Of a stretch of 64,000 nt of DNA, positions 35,701-50,700 are shown one piece after another. This stretch comes from Sclerurus mexicanus. Its lineage: Eukaryota; Chordata; Aves; Passeriformes; Furnariidae. A program made the position numbers and the translations under genes. Within the stretch, counting starts at the first letter, position 1; each line of letters opens with the position of its first letter. Below the pieces are notes generated by a model. It had not been told where the DNA came from and made no database searches. It saw nothing but the letters and a program-made list of their open reading frames with translations. The stretch spans positions 62,001 to 126,000 of the forward strand of contig VWZF01007035.1 of the NCBI GenBank assembly GCA_013396755.1, in the 5' to 3' direction.

Positions 35701-38700
35701 AGGTATGGCAGGGCTGTCCTGCTGAGGGTGGCCAGGACCGCTTTGTCACCGTCTGGGTGTCACCAGAGCTGTGTATTCTGCACCCTCTGTGTCGTTCCTG
35801 GTGGACTGCTAACAATGGGTGATTGCCAGCAGCTGCCCGGGGCACACCGGGCCCCTCAGGCTGCAAGCTGGCTGTCCAGGAACTCTGTGAGATCAGGAAG
35901 GTTTCCTGTCTTCACACCAACGAGCCAGGTGTGAGAACTCCCCTCTGGGGGGGCATCAGCACCTTCACACCCAGCCTGAGGGGCCGTGTCTGCTCATGGG
36001 CCATGAGGAGGATCCCAGGACTCCTCATGGGGTAGTAAATCACCCCTTGGGAAACTCCTCGCCCCGGGCACTCCCACCTGAGCCCAAGCAGATATGACCC
36101 TGGGGCTTTGGGACTTGTGGGACCACTTGTGGGATCCAGAGGAGGAGCAGGACCTCGACAGGACTGCCACTGCCACTCTTGGCCAGACTGTGGCCATCAC
36201 CCTCACCAAGAGGTTTCCTCTTCCCTTTTCCTTTGCCCTCGGGGGGCCACGTGGTGCTCAGCACAGGGGCTGGCAAGCTCCATTCTGCCCGTGCCCAGGG
36301 TGGTACACCTGGTTTGTGTGGGTCAAACAGGTTGTTCCTCTGCATCATTGGACTTGTGGTGAACTTTTTATGAAATTGTAAGTCTGACTTGGAGCTGGAG
36401 CCCCTCTGCTCTGGAGCCAGGCTGGGAGAGCTGGGGGGTCACCTGGAGAAGAGAAGGCTCCAGGGACACCTGAGAGCCCCTTTTGGGGCCTGAAGGGGCT
36501 CCAGGAGAGCTGGAGAGGGACTGGGGACAAGGCGTGGAGGGCCAGGACACAGGGAATGGCTTCCCAGTGCCAGAGGGCAGGGCTGGCTGGGACATTGGGA
36601 AGGGATTGCTGGCTGGGAGGGTGGGCAGGGGCTGGGCTGGATTTCCCAGAGAAGCCGTGGCTGCCCCTGGATCCATCCCTGGCAGTGTCCAAGGCCAGGC
36701 TGGAGCACCCTGGCACACTGGGAGGTGTCCCTGCCTATGGCAGGGGGTGGAACTTGGGGAGATCTTTCATGCCCCTTCCAACCCAACCCATTCCATGGTT
36801 CTAATCCTGGGCTAGGCCTGGTTACAAGTCACTGTGCCGTGACTCGGAGTGGACCACCCAGCCCTGATTCCATTGTCCCAGGCTGTGTCTCAGCGCCAGC
36901 ATGTTTTCTGCAGGGTCTCTGTGTCTGAGAACAGCAGCAGTTCAAAAGCAAACTGAGAGGTGGATGTGAAGTGCAAAGCTTTGTGGTGTCCTCCTTCATT
37001 TATTGTCTGGGCCTGCTGCTCTCAGGTGTTTGAAGTCCTCGGGGCTGCCGAGCTCACACCTTTCCATCTAATCTCTTCATGTTTTGATCTGTTGGCCTCC
37101 AGCCACCTCCTGAGCAGTCTGGGTGATTCATCAGCTCACTTCTCGCTCACAGAATATGACTTTTGGTGCTGTTTCCAGGCTCGGTTCTGTTGTGTGAACG
37201 TGCCTGAACTCTGTGCCCTGTGTTCTCAGTGCTCGCGCTCCAGTGCTGTGCCAGTAAATAACTCGTGGCTGGGACTTGTCTGAGCTGCTCTCTCCCTGCA
37301 GCACCAGCTCAGTCCTTTGCTCTCCTCTCTTTGCCTAAACTTTGCAAATTAGGCACCAAATCTATTGGTATGTTTTTTTTCCTGCCTCTGTGGAAGTGTC
37401 ATCTTAAAACCAGCTTAAGGAGCAGCAGGTGCTTCTGGGGCTACGGCCTGACCCTTCTGGCTTTTCAAATTCATTTAACATTTTCCAAGGGAAAAAATGA
37501 GACCCTTCGGATGCTTTGCAAGGGTAAGAGTTCACTGTAGGATTTATGGACGAAGCTCAGCACTCTGAAAGCAGAGATCAATTGCACTAAATTTGAAATC
37601 AGCTGTAGCCAGTGGCCTGTTTTCACACGGTGTAGGAGGCTCTGCAGAGGTCAAAACAAACAGAGAGTGGTGTGACCTTTTGGTCCCACCTTGAGGAATG
37701 ACTGTGAGGGCGAGGGACCTTTTGATATTTAAGTTTTCTTATTAGTTTTGGTCAATATGTATTGAAGTGGTTTTGACCTAATCTCACAGGAGGCCCCAGC
37801 TCTGGTTTGTCATCAATCTGTGTTACACTCAGACTTTGTCTTGATGTTCCCCTTTGAAGGTGGATGATCATATGAGTGTTCACTTGTGTTAGGACTTGTA
37901 CAAGGGGTAGATAGCCCAGATCCCTCTGTGTATCTGCCTTTTGCAGGAATTCTTGTGTGAATTCCTGTTGGGGAAGGTGTAGTTTTGACTGTAGCCACTG
38001 TAAAAGTGAATTATGCAGTAAAGCCAATTTGGGCTGCCAGGGGGAAAGTTCCTTCTCAAAGACTTGCTCTTCAATCCTTCCCCTGCTCCCAAGTGGAGAC
38101 AGAGTTGATCATCTTTCTTGCAAGGGCAGGAGTAGGAATGTCTTGTGAGATTCCTTGTGGCCCCGTGATGGTTGTGCTGACCTACTTTGGCTCTCTGTCA
38201 CTGCAGTCCACTGGTGATGGTGTGCCAGGTCAGTGCAACACTTTAAATTAAAGTGTTGAGCGGGGATTAAATCTGAGATGCGCTCTGTGTGTTTTAGTTT
38301 GCCTCTGCTTTTATGACACTCCTGCACTGGGTTTTCTGCTGGCTGAGGGTTTTTCCTTGTTACTCCTTTAAGAAGGGCGTTACTGAAATCTCAGTCTCTC
38401 CTGCCTCTGGACAGAAGCTGTTTAAGGGAGCTGTTTTTATTTACCAGTGTCCATATTTTGGTCCATGAGTGTGTTTTACAGATTCGTTTTTTTTTTAAAC
38501 TGCCTTTAGGTGAACAAGGTGACAGAATGTGCAGCTGAAGTGGGATTTGTGGAGTGCTTTAAGGGCTCATTATTTAAAAATAAATTGAAGGGCTTCTTCT
38601 GAGAGTCTCTCTTCATGTGTAATTCAGTGAGAGTTCAGCCTGAGAAAAGGTTGGACCCCAAGTATTCGTAACTTATCACAGAAACAAGAGTGGTGTGAAG

Positions 38701-41700
38701 GCAATGTGTGAAGCTGTGCTCCTAATTACTTCCCCATTTTAATATGTATTGTTGATTTGCATGATGAGGTTACACTGACCTTACCAGAGGAGATCAGGAG
38801 AACCTGAAAGCTGGGAGTGTGAACAGAAAGAGTGGGGAGAAAACTCTTGATTGTGCCTGAATGGGTGAAATAATAGAGATTTTGCCACTTAGAGAGGATG
38901 GCGTGAGGCTCAAAACCAAACTGGATGGCAAACATCAGAGGGTTTCTTTAGGTACTGTCAGGGCCTTGATAAATAAAGGAAATGTTGAATTGAACTCCAT
39001 CTCAAATGTTCTGGTGACAGTGTATCTGTTCCAAAAATATTGGTGTTGCCCAAACTGTCAGGAAGATGGTTGTACTCTCAGCTGGTCACGTTTGAAGGAA
39101 CGGGCACCAGACCTGAAGACAGCAGGGCACGTGCCAAAACATTTAATAGGTGCATGGAAAATATTTACAGCAGGAAAGTTAGTGGGTGGTGGCTTATTTA
39201 CTTTCACTGGAGACTGGCTTCTTGGTGAATGCCACAACCCTGACTTGGTTTTTGGGAAATGTGCAGGCCAGAGGATCTGGTGTTTGCTCACGTTGTGGTG
39301 CTTCAGTTACATTTTCACCGGTGCTGTAGAACTTTTATTAAAAAGCATTGTGCTGTGAAAGAAGTTCCAGCTGGCGTGTTCTCCACAGTTCCCTTCAGCC
39401 AGAGGGGTCACCAGGGATAACCAACTTGGCTTTGGTTTGAATTGCTACTAAAGAGGCCAGAGGGCTGCTCTGAGTGGCAGGGGCAGATGTGATGGAGTGT
39501 CTTGTGTTGCTGCAGGTGAAAGAGAACCTGCTGTCGTGCAAGATGCTGCTGCACTGCAAGAGGGACGAGCTGCGCAAGCTGTGGATCGAGGGCATCGAGC
39601 ACAAGCACGTGCTCAACTTGCTGGACGAGATCGAGAACATCAAGCAGGTCCCTCAGAAGCTGGAGCAGTGCATGGCCAGCAAGCGCTACCTCAACGCCAC
39701 CGACATGCTGGTGAGACAGGCAGGGCCAGAGCCCTGGGACGCTGCTGGGGGGGTGGCACCTTGTGGAGGTTTGGGTTTGCTCCCTGCCAAACCCAGCTGT
39801 TGGCCACACGGATTCCCCCCACCTCCCGAAAGAGAAAATTGTGGTGAAAGTGTATATATAGTCACATGTATTGCAGTTATATACAATCAAACGCTATGAA
39901 TATACAGAAGAAGAGTTCCAAACAGCCCCGAAAGGGAAGAGGGACAAAAAGGGGTCAAAACAAAACAGATACACGCATGCTCGAAAGCTCAGGGAAGAGC
40001 TCAACAAGGAACTAACACAATAAATTCTCACCAAACTTCCCCCAAGGAAACAGCAGAAATCTCCAACCTCTGTGACTGGGGCAAGAGCTCTCAGAGAGGC
40101 CTCAGCTCACAGGGGTGAGAGAGGTCAACACAGAGACCTGCTGTCCTCCAAGCACAGGAAGGGAAGGGAGAGGGAGGAAACCTTCCTCCTCATCTCATAA
40201 ACCCCTGGTTACGTAGAGGAACGGTGTGGAATACTTCCCTAGTTATAACCCTGTCACCTGGGAAGGCCCAGGCCAAACCCAAGGGAACTAAACCACCACT
40301 CTCCTGCAGGCACAGCTGCTCTCTGGCCTCTCACTTGGGCCTCCCTTTGTGCTTGGCTGCTTTCCTGTGCTGCAAGTCGTGGCTGGGCTAGTTTTAATCC
40401 TTCCTCGCTGGGCTAAGGGTTAAAATCTCTGTCAGGTTTGTCTTCGCCTGTGTCTCCTGGTGGTTTCTGTCACCATCTCCTTCTTTGCCCATTTGATCTG
40501 CACATCACATTTCTTCTCGTGCAGTCTTGTGCTATTTTTTAAAATTGCTTTCCTAGACACCTGTCTGTATCATTTTCTTTCTTTCTGTGTTATCATGTAT
40601 TTCAAACCCATTTCTTTAATAAGAGCCATCCTGTTTCTCTCCCGTTTCATCTCCAGGAATGCACTCACAGCTTGGTTCACATTTGAGAGAGGAGACTCTC
40701 TCACGATTTTTTCTCACCTCTCATTGTCTTGACAAGAGGATGTGGTCTTAAGCTCCACCAGGGGAGGTTTAGGTGGGATAACAGGGAAAATTTCTTCACA
40801 GGAAGGATGATCAGACATTGGAAGGGGCTGCCCAGGGAGGTGGTGGAGTCCCATCCCTGGAGGTGCCCAAGGAATGACTGGATGTGGCACCAACAGGGTG
40901 GACTCGATGGTCTTGGAGGTCTTTTCCAACCTAAATGATTCTGTGATTCTTTTACCAGGACTCTTGATCCTTTCTGCTTATTTCCAGCCCTTTTTTAATC
41001 TTTTTTCTCCTTCCCTTCAAGTGTTTTCTCTCTTCAGTTGCATCTCTTTTATAAGCTCACCTTTCACTTCCAGTCCCATGGTGGAGTTAAAAGTTTCCTG
41101 GACTTCACTAATAACAATCTTGTTCTTTCTCATTTTGTAAACAAGCACAATTCCTCACCGGGCTCCAGTCCTTCCTTTCCTGGAACTGCCTTCCAGTAAT
41201 GAAAAACTTGACAAGGGAGGTGATTTTTCTCTACTCAGGCCACTTCTGGGCTCTGCAGTGCAAGAGAGATGGAGCTACTGGTTCAGAGCAGTGGAGGAAC
41301 AGATCTGGTTAAGGAATATCTGACATGTGAGGAGAAGCTGATGGAGCTGGGGCTGCTGCTCTTGGGGAAGAGAAACCCCAGGGAGATCTTACTGATGGTG
41401 ATAAATGCCTGGAGGGAGGGTGCAAAGCAAAGAGGGCCAGGCCCTTCTCAGTGGCAGGAGAAGAGGAGTGAGCACAGACTCAAACAGCAGATGATGTTTG
41501 AGCATAAGAACACCCTTTTCTGCTGTGAGGATGGTTGAACATGGGAAAAGGTTGCCCAGAGGGGTTGTGGAGCCTCAGGCCATGGAGGATTTTCAAGCCC
41601 AGAGTGGATGTGGCGCTGGGCCAGCTGGCTCTAGGTGACCATGCTCGAGCAGGGCAGGATTAGCTGTTCTCCAGAGGTTCTTTCCATCCCCAGCCACTCT

Positions 41701-44700
41701 GATTTAAAGCTGAAGACAGCAGTAGTGTGTGCGTTTCATGCCCCTCTGTGTTTGCCAGGCAGCCTCTTTAAGGCCATTGTTTCATTGCCTTCTTTTGTCA
41801 CTGTTTCTTCCAGCTTTGCTGTCCTTTGTGTTTGTCTTGGCTGTGCCTCTTCACTTCTTTTTGAAGAGTCATTATTCAGCAGGATAAAGGGCTGGAAACT
41901 GTGCTGTCACCTTGACCGTTCATCTCCTCTTCTATCTCATTTTACCTCAGATAGGACTTTGTGAAAGTGAAGCCCTTGCCACAGTTGGGTGCCAGTCTCC
42001 TCATGCCATGCTCTGATGGCACACGGAACCAGCTCTGGGTGGTGGTGCTGGTTTCACTCTGCCCTCACCTCCCTTTTGTTTTTCTCTGATTCTTGTGTCC
42101 TCCTTTCCTGTCGCACCATCGTGGAGTGGTTTGGGTTGGAAGGGACCTTAAGGGTCATCCAGTTCCAACCCCAGCGCCTTCCACTAGCCCAGGTTGCTCC
42201 AAACCCCGTCCAACCTTCCTTAAACACTTCCAGGGATGGGGAAATCAGTGTGTGGTGTTTGCCTGGCAATTTCAATTAGGAGAGATAAAGGAGTAGATGT
42301 AAATGAAGGTCATTCGGTGTAGGGGAAGAACACAATATGCAGTGTAAACATCAGTGTTAATTGAAATATTGGTGCTTTCTTTTACTGATGGGCTTTGCCA
42401 GTTTGTTCAGGTTGGGTTTGTTGCTTTGTGGTGCTTTGTTTTCCTTTTTTTTTAATTAAAAACTTATTTTCGGAAGGAAATTCCAAAAAAATCATCGATT
42501 TCCTATTTGAAATACATGATAGGAAGTGTAAGAAGGAAAATAACAGGATTTAGGATTTCCCATATAATACGCTTTAGAAATGATTTTCAACATGCCTGTT
42601 TGATATCTTACTGTTTTGTACTATTTTGTGTGCATATTTTACATAAATATACAGTTCTGTACATACAGATATGTATGTGTGGTAAGACTGCCCCTGGCTA
42701 TCAGAGAGAGAGACAATACAGACCTCTGATATTTAGATTTCTGCTGTTCTCTGGCGTTTGCCTGCTTGTTTTTCATTTCCACAACAGAGAGCCCTTTCTA
42801 ATAAATCAAATAATAGTGATATAAAAAGCAGCTGTTAGTTCCTGGCGCTTTTCTGATGTATCAGGGAATGCAGAGAGAGCTCAAGTGGAAACCGAACACT
42901 CAATCCCAGCCTCTCATTGACACTTGCAGTTCTCATTTGAGGACAAATGCACCTGTAGACAGAAAGAGTAATTCCCCTGCGTTTGGAGCCAAAAAATCCC
43001 TGTGGGCTCCGTGGCTTTGGCCGTGTGCTGTTAACAGAGCTCTGTGGTGTGGAATCACTACCTGGCTGCAGGGTAATTCCTTGCCCCTTGGATATGATAG
43101 GAAGGTCATGTGAAATCCTCGCTGGGCTCTCAGGGAGGCAGAGTGGCCGCAGATCTCTCCATCCCTCGGTTTCATTCCTCGTGCTCATGGCTTGGGAGAA
43201 GCCCAGAGCGATCTGCCAAGGAGTTTTTATCCCTCCCTTTGGAATTAGAGCCCTGATTAATGTTGGCCCCGTAGCCTTGCTGGAACGAGCCCTTTGCAGT
43301 CCTGCTTCAGGTGGATGCGAGCTCTATAATGGCATCATTTCTGCTTGCTGCATCCCATTTCTGCAGCCTGCTCTTTGTATTCCGCTCACATTAATTGAAG
43401 TAATTTTGCCACTGAAGCGTGTTTCAAACCTCTGCATTTAAATTGAAATTTTAATTCCCTTATTGTTTGGAAAAGACGGCTGGAGATGGCTTGTTACAGG
43501 TTTCATTATCACTCAAAACTCTCCAGCTGCTGGTTCTAATGTGCAGTGACTGAGTAATGCAGGGGAAGGATTGTTAATGAAAGAGTGGCAGCTTTTCCCA
43601 CTCGTACAAACACAATGCCGAGGTAGTTTGTGACAGCTTACATTTGTAGGAAGTTAAAAATTTTAAGTGACAGCTTTTTTTCCTCTTTCTGATTCCGCAC
43701 CCACCCAGAGCGGCGCAGACAAGCTTCAGATATCAGGTGTTCGTGTTCTGTGTTCCTCCAGCATCTCTGTGACACCAGGAGGAGCAGCTTTGCTGTCCTA
43801 TAATTGCACCTCACAGGTTGCCTAAAACAACCTGCTTCCAGCATCCCTCGGGTTGTGAAGCTTTGGAGGAATCAGCGATGTCTGGAGCACGTAAAACTCC
43901 TGTTTGAATTGGATCGTGCTTTAGTTCTTTTCAGTTTCTTTGTGTGCCTCTTTGATAGCGTGGGTTTTCCTGAGGTGGATCTTCCCCACGCCGAGCCTGT
44001 GACAGGAATGTTCATTTTCACGTGGCACCCGTTTGTGTGTGTTTTCTGCTTCATGGGAAACGTGAAAAAGGGGCTCAGGGGGGACCTTCTGGCTCTCTGC
44101 AACTCCCCTGGCAGAGCCACGGGGTGGGTCGGGCTCTGCTCCCGGGGGACAAGGGACAGGAGGAGAGGGAAGGGCCTCAGGTTACACCAGGAGAGGGGCA
44201 GGGTGGATATTGGGGGATGTTTCTTCAATTTCTTCATTCACAGCTGCCCAGGGTAGGTGGGGAGTGCCCATCCTGGGGGGGGTTTCACTGCCCTGTGGAT
44301 GTGGCACCTGGGGACACGGGCAGGGGTGGCCTTGGCACTGCTGGGGGAACAGCTGGACTCAATCTTAGAGGGCTCACCCACAGGGAGAACTTAATATTTG
44401 CCATTTTTTAATACAATCCAAGAGATGAAATGCTAAAGACAGCTGAAGGAAGAAATGTTGTTGGATCGAGTAATTAAAGGTCATATAAAAACTCTTCAGG
44501 CTTTCTTTGCATGTCCTGACTCTCACGTGTTTAGATTTGCAATTTTAACCAACTAGTACCACTTTGTAAAAATATATCAGGGGTTTTTTTTAAAAAATAT
44601 CTTTTAATTCTAATAGACCGTGACACGCTTGCTCTGGCCTTGATTTCTTAGTGCAGCAGTTCAGGTCCTTGGGGTTGGGATTGTGTCAGGTAGGAAGATC

Positions 44701-47700
44701 CACAGGCAGGAGGGAGGATGAGTGCTCTTACCAGCTGGAATTTTTTATCTTAGGGCAACAAGAAGGAAGAATGAAGGTGGAAAAAAGGCAGGATGGAGCC
44801 CTCTGACTTGTCTCCACTTAAATTCACACATCCTGGTGTTACAGAGTGAAGAAATCCTGTGTTTTACATGTAGGCACATCCTTCTCTTTTAGTGTGTCTT
44901 AGTCCCAGGAAACACAAAGCTGGAGTGACGGTGATTTGTTTCTTCAGAGCCAGGCCAGGGAAAGCTCCAGCTTTTCTTCCCTTTGACCACGTTAAGGACT
45001 CACATTTCAGCTTCCTAATGGCAGGAAGAGAATCGTGTGTGTCCCCTGCTGCCCTTTCTGATGGCAATAACAGCAGCAGGGTGTTGTTTTGGAGCTGGCC
45101 GCTTTCTCACTGCACCTTGGCGTTGTCCCAGCTGGAGTTCCTGGAGTGGAGCTGGAGGCTGGCATTGCTGTGGGATTCAGGAATAGGCATTGTTGGCTCA
45201 GCAGGTAAATGAGGTTATTTCCCATGCTGCTGATGAGGTAACACACCCTGACTCACCACTGGCATCCTCAGGAGGCATGAAATGTGTTTTCTCCCACCTC
45301 CACAGACCGTAAGGTCTGTATTGGGCTCACCTCTTCCAGAGCATTTCTTTTGTTGGGAAATGCCACCTTTCTGCTGGGGGCAAACCGAACTGGAGGTGCT
45401 GCCCAGCCCCACTGCCAAAGCATTTCACAAGAAATAGGTTCGCTTTTTGAGTGCAGGGCTTTGCAACACAACTGGGTGACTTCAGTGGGTGACAACGTGG
45501 GCAGGGTTTCCATTATTTTCATTTTCTGCTTGGGTGTAGCTGCCACCTGTGGCTTTCCTCAGGATACAGCGAGAAGAGCCTGGCAGTTCAAAGTGCTGTG
45601 TAGTGAGCAGGCCTTTTACACCACAAGTAGCCTGCAATAATGAAATAAATAAAAATAGCAGTGCAGCTCCTGGCCTGCATTTTATTTACTGCCTGCCGTT
45701 CAGCTGGAACAAGGGGGATCAATAAAAACAGCCCTTCATTTGGTTCCTGCATTCCTTATTGCAGCCCTAGGATTCAGGTGCTGCCGTGGAGCTGTTTTAT
45801 TTGGAATTAAGGCCTTAGGTGGAAAGAAGAGGCTTTTGGTTTGGGATTCTGTAGGAATGCTTTTAATGGCAAACTTAAATTTTGGCTCTGCTTTCAATTC
45901 TCTTTTCTGTTTTTTCTGAATTACCCCAGCGATGTTTTCCCCAATACTGCTTGGCTTCGGGTCTTTTCCTGCTTTAAAGTGTCTCGTCACCACTGACCTT
46001 ATTGTTTCCAAAGTGGCCTTTGGAGAAGTGACATCTCAAGGGTTGTATCTCATGTCTCATTACCTCCTGAGGTGTGTCTGTTTTGTATTAATTTGTATTA
46101 ATTATTAATTACTGGCAAACCTCAGGGTGAGGTGCAGGTGGGGGTAGAGGCAGCTTGGTTGGTAGGATGTTGGTGGATACATGGAATATGTCTATTTTTT
46201 TTGTCTGCCTGTATATTTTTTCCTTTTTCCTTTAAATTCTGCTCTGGTTACTTTTAAAACAAACCTCCCAGGCTGGTTCTAAACACACCAGACAGAACAT
46301 GGAGTTTCTTTCCCTTTGAACCATCGTTTGTTTTGTCCCTCGGTGTACTTATCAATGAGTCGATCTCGTTGTTTTCATCCTGTAATTTGCATTATCTGAG
46401 CTGTTCATTAAGCTGTGGGTGCCTAATGCTCCTCATTTGCATTGCCACGTGCTTGACCCCAGCTCCTGGTAATGCACCAGCGAGCAGAGAGATCTCTGCA
46501 GAGCCTTCTGGGGGCTCTTGGCTCTGCTCAGAACAGCCACTCATTTAAGCTGATGGAAGTTTATTAAATAAGAAAACACACCCTAATGGAGGTGGAGGAG
46601 AGTTTGAACACAGCAGATGCTTTTCCAGTGATCGCCGGGTCTTCCCAGGAATTCTGTGTGAAACTCCGGCTTCTAAGGTGTGATTTTGCCCCTGGTAAAA
46701 TATTGCAAGCAAGAGGAATTGTTGCAGAAGGGTTATGGGGCAATATAAAATAATCTGGATAAATCTGACTGATTTATTGTTGCAAATGTAGCTTTAAAGC
46801 TGGTGAATGGTGTGTGAAAAGGTGCAATAAATTCAGTTTCTAGTAAAGCACTTGTAACATTTGGGATGAATTTAACGCACGGGTTTTCCACTGCAGTAAA
46901 CTGATTTATGCCTGGTAAAGCTGGCATAATGCTGCCAAGTGATTTGGAAAATGGTTTGGTGAGGAAACATTTCCAGGTGGAGCTGGAGGAGAACTGGAAC
47001 CTGCAGAACTCCTGAAGAGGGATGTGTGGACAGTGTTGGGGAGGAGCAGTTTGGTATTAGCCTTGTGTGAACTTAGGAATTCTGTAATAAAAGTAGCAAA
47101 TTAATAGTTGGATTGAATAGATTGCCCAGAGAATTTGCCCCTGGATCCCTGGGAGTGTCCAAGGCCAGGTTGGACAGGGCTTGGAGCAACCCTGGGCTGG
47201 TGGGAGGTGTCCCTGGGGTTGGGACTGGATGAGCTTTAAGGTCCTTTCCATCCCAAATCAGCCTGTGATCCTATAACTGATAGGAAGGAGTTCAAGTTTC
47301 CTTGGACAGCAGAGAGGGAATGTAAAGACTTGAAATGTCATTTGAAGGCAGGAAGAGATTAAATTTGGGGAATTGCAGGTTTCTATTAAGGAAAATCCTG
47401 ATATTCTACTTTAGTGCTTTAGAGCCCTGTTGTTGCAGGCGTCGTTCATACAAAGGAAAGGCTTTGGGGACAGAGATAGTCTGGGAGAACAGACTTTTCT
47501 TCGTGGCAATTGCAACTAAATGAAGGTACATTAAATCAAGAGGCAAAAGAAAATGAAAAGTGGAAGGGAAAAACCTTGGCTAGCTCTGTGATGCCAGCAG
47601 CTCTCCCGACATTGCCGCTTGAGGGAAGCGAGCTGACCGTGCTGGTGTACAAATCGCTCCTGGTTTGTGGCCAAGTTGGATAATCCGTGCTGGTTTTGGC

Positions 47701-50700
47701 CCCTCTGCTCCTCGAGCGCCGCGTTGGGTTCCAGCGCTCGGTTGCTGCGAAGACATTGATGAATTGCGCTGAGAGGAGGAGGCAGGAGATGATTGATGGC
47801 TGACAGGGCTGAGGCAAATTCAGAAGAATGAAATGCGTGTCGCTGGAGTAAAGGACAGCGAGCGAGGAACAGAATTTTATAAATATTTAAAAGCCTGCAG
47901 AGGGAAAACAGCGAGTTTGGTCATTGCCACTGCAACACTTGGTAAAAAAGAATGGGCGTTTGTGCTCTGTGTGAAGGTGTTTAGGAGAGGTTTGCCCAGA
48001 AGAGCCCTTTAGCCTGGTGCTTTATGTACGTTCTCCTGTCCTTCCCCCAGCAAATGTGTTTGTCTCGGGAGGAGCTGTTCTCCTGCAACCTGAGCGTTTT
48101 TTGGCGTGTGTGCAGCTCAATCTTTCTGATTTGCCAAAGCTCTCCCCCTCAGCCTCAGTTTGTATCAGTGCCCCCCTTCTGTGCATCACTGGGTCAGCAG
48201 ATCCTTTCATCTCCTGAAGGGGAGCGAGCTCAGCTCCTTCCAAACTATTGCCAAGGAATCATCTTCTTTCAGAGCTCTTGGTTTGCTTTTTGCTTGGTGA
48301 TCCTTCCAGGGCTGCTAAAGGTGAACAAGCCTCTCTCTTCCCTCCCCTGAATATCCAGTGTGATACTCAACACCATCACCTGCCCACTAATCCTGGGCAG
48401 CTTTTCTCCCCTTGCTGCTTTTAAGGGCAGGGAGGCAGTGGCAGTCAGGAGTAGCTGTCACTGATCCATGTGCTTTCCCTGTTTTCCATGAGTTTAGCTA
48501 AAGGCTCCCTGCTTTAGGACCCCCTGGGTGTTCTTTAGGTTCAGGTTTATCTTCACTAATTCATGTTCCTTGATACCAATCCCCTGGCCTGTGGCATTTT
48601 GGTAGCAGGCAATTCCCAGTCTTTGGATTTCCTGAGTGTATGCCATGTGCAAGTTTTCCATGTGTCCCCTTTTTCAGATGTTCTGCCCTCAGTGGCCACA
48701 GATTTTCAGCTTCATCTCGATTCCCCTTGCAACCAAAATGCTGGAACAAATTCCCTTACCTGGCAAAAGGTATGTCAGGCTTGTAGTTAGAAGATAAAAA
48801 TTGATTTCCTCCGTTGTCCGTGGAAAATGTGGGAATTTTTGCAGGCGGAACAGCCTCGAGTTTGGGAACTCTTGCTTAGTTTCTTGCTGGTTAACTCAAA
48901 CTTTCTGTTGAGTGGTTTGGGTTTTGAGGTGGGAGAAGAGGAGAACACAGTCAAAAAGCACTGAAGCAAACCTGCTTTCTCACTCTCCTCCAGGTGCAAT
49001 TTAAGTCCAACACCTTCACTTCCCTTTGCTTTTCTCAGCTTGTTTGTTCCCTGGCTTTTGCTCAATCTGTCACAGTTTCCCTGCCAAGACAGTGGGCGGT
49101 GCAGGAATTTGGTGTCACCTGTGAGGGTTTCTCGCTGCTCTTCTGCTTCTTCCTGCTTTCCTCTGCAGGGCTTCGGTTCCTGGGATGGGTTGGCTTGGAA
49201 AGAACCTTAAAGATGATCTCATTCCACCCCCACCATGGGCAGGGACACCTCCCACCATCCCAGGTTGCTCCAGCCTGCCCTTGGACGCTCCCAGGGATGC
49301 AGGGGCAGCCACAGCTTCCCTGCCCAACCTGTGCCATCCCTTCCCCACCCTTCCAGGGGAGAGAGACCATCCTTGTGGGTGTTGTGCCTTGTCACCCAGT
49401 GCGAAGTCCCAACAGCTGGAGCGTGGGGACCCTCCTGTTCCTCAGGCAGAGTTTTCAGCAGAGTTGTCCTCCTCTCCTGCACGTCAGGTGCTGATGGAGG
49501 TCTGTGAGCTGCTTGTTCGGATCTGCCTGCACAGATTGAAGTTGTTCCTTAGCTGTTTTCCTCGCCTGTACCTTGTGAAACAAGTCCCTTGTAAAAGCAG
49601 CAGATCAATTCTCCTTTTAAATGTCAGCATTGTCTTTATTCAGCAGCGAGGCAGCTGGAACCTTGTGGGTTGCTGCTATTTATTTACTCTTTCTATCACA
49701 GGGTTCAGCTTTTTCCCTTTTGTCATATTGTGTTTGTGTACAACGTGGCTTCTTTCCCTTCAAACTGTGACCCACTGCGCCGTTTTCTTTTAACCTTTTC
49801 TCGCTTGTTTGCTCGTGTTTTCATATCTGCTGCCTGAACTCGGAATAAACTGGTTTCCCAGACAGAAAGGGTTTGGGTTTTTGGTGTGAACAGCCATTAT
49901 TTAGAAAGGGATTCTTTCCTGGGAGGGTGGGCAGGGGCTGGGCTGGATTTCCCAGAGAAGCTGTGGCTGCCCCTGGATCCATCCCTGGCAGTGCCCAAGG
50001 CCAGGCTGGAGCACCCTGGCACACTGGGAGCTGTTGGGGTTGGAACTGGATGGGCTTTGAGGTCCCTTCCAACCCACACTGCTCTGTGATTGTATGATTT
50101 GATGATTATTCTGGGGTTTTTTTGCCTGAAAAATCATCTAGTTGAGGGTTTTCATTTTGTCTGTGGAAGTTTAGATAAGCCTTTAAGGGAATAAATAGAT
50201 TTAGCTGCAAGCAGATTGAAAAACTTCAGCCAAAGTCAGGAAAGAAAGAATTTTGACAAATACCTTGTTAGTGCTGAGGTTCGAGTTTGTTGTGAAATGC
50301 TAAATTAAACCCTTGCAAATTGGATGTTATGCTAAGCAAATGTTTAGCTACATTTTCTTTTTAAGGCAATTAAGCCCTGCTATAAACTGCCTGTGACCTT
50401 TAAACAAGCTGCCTAATGGTGCTGCTGCCACGGTTATTTTCTATAAACTTGCAATTTTGGGCTTATACAAAGCAGAGCTCTTTTTTCAGGCTTATTTCAC
50501 TGCTCCTTCTTTTCTAAAGGGTCTCTGCCCATTGTAGGTGATAATAAGGAGATGAAGTAGATTTGGACATCCGAAATAACTATCGGGTTATCTAAGCCAA
50601 ATTCTGTGGTAATCCAGGCCAATATTTTAATTATTATTTGCCTAAATTGCAGTCATTGTGCATAGGAGGGACAGATTTCTGAACGAGGCAATTAAGGTGG

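Noticed and set aside
35377..35934. Overlapping open frames across EXOC4 exon 2 in other frames
   Set aside because: They are shadows of the real exon, Ala/Arg/Ser-rich because the exon has extreme third-position GC.
38861..39358. 165-codon plus-strand open frame in intron 2
   Set aside because: No domain or splice support, and the downstream half lacks protein-like composition.
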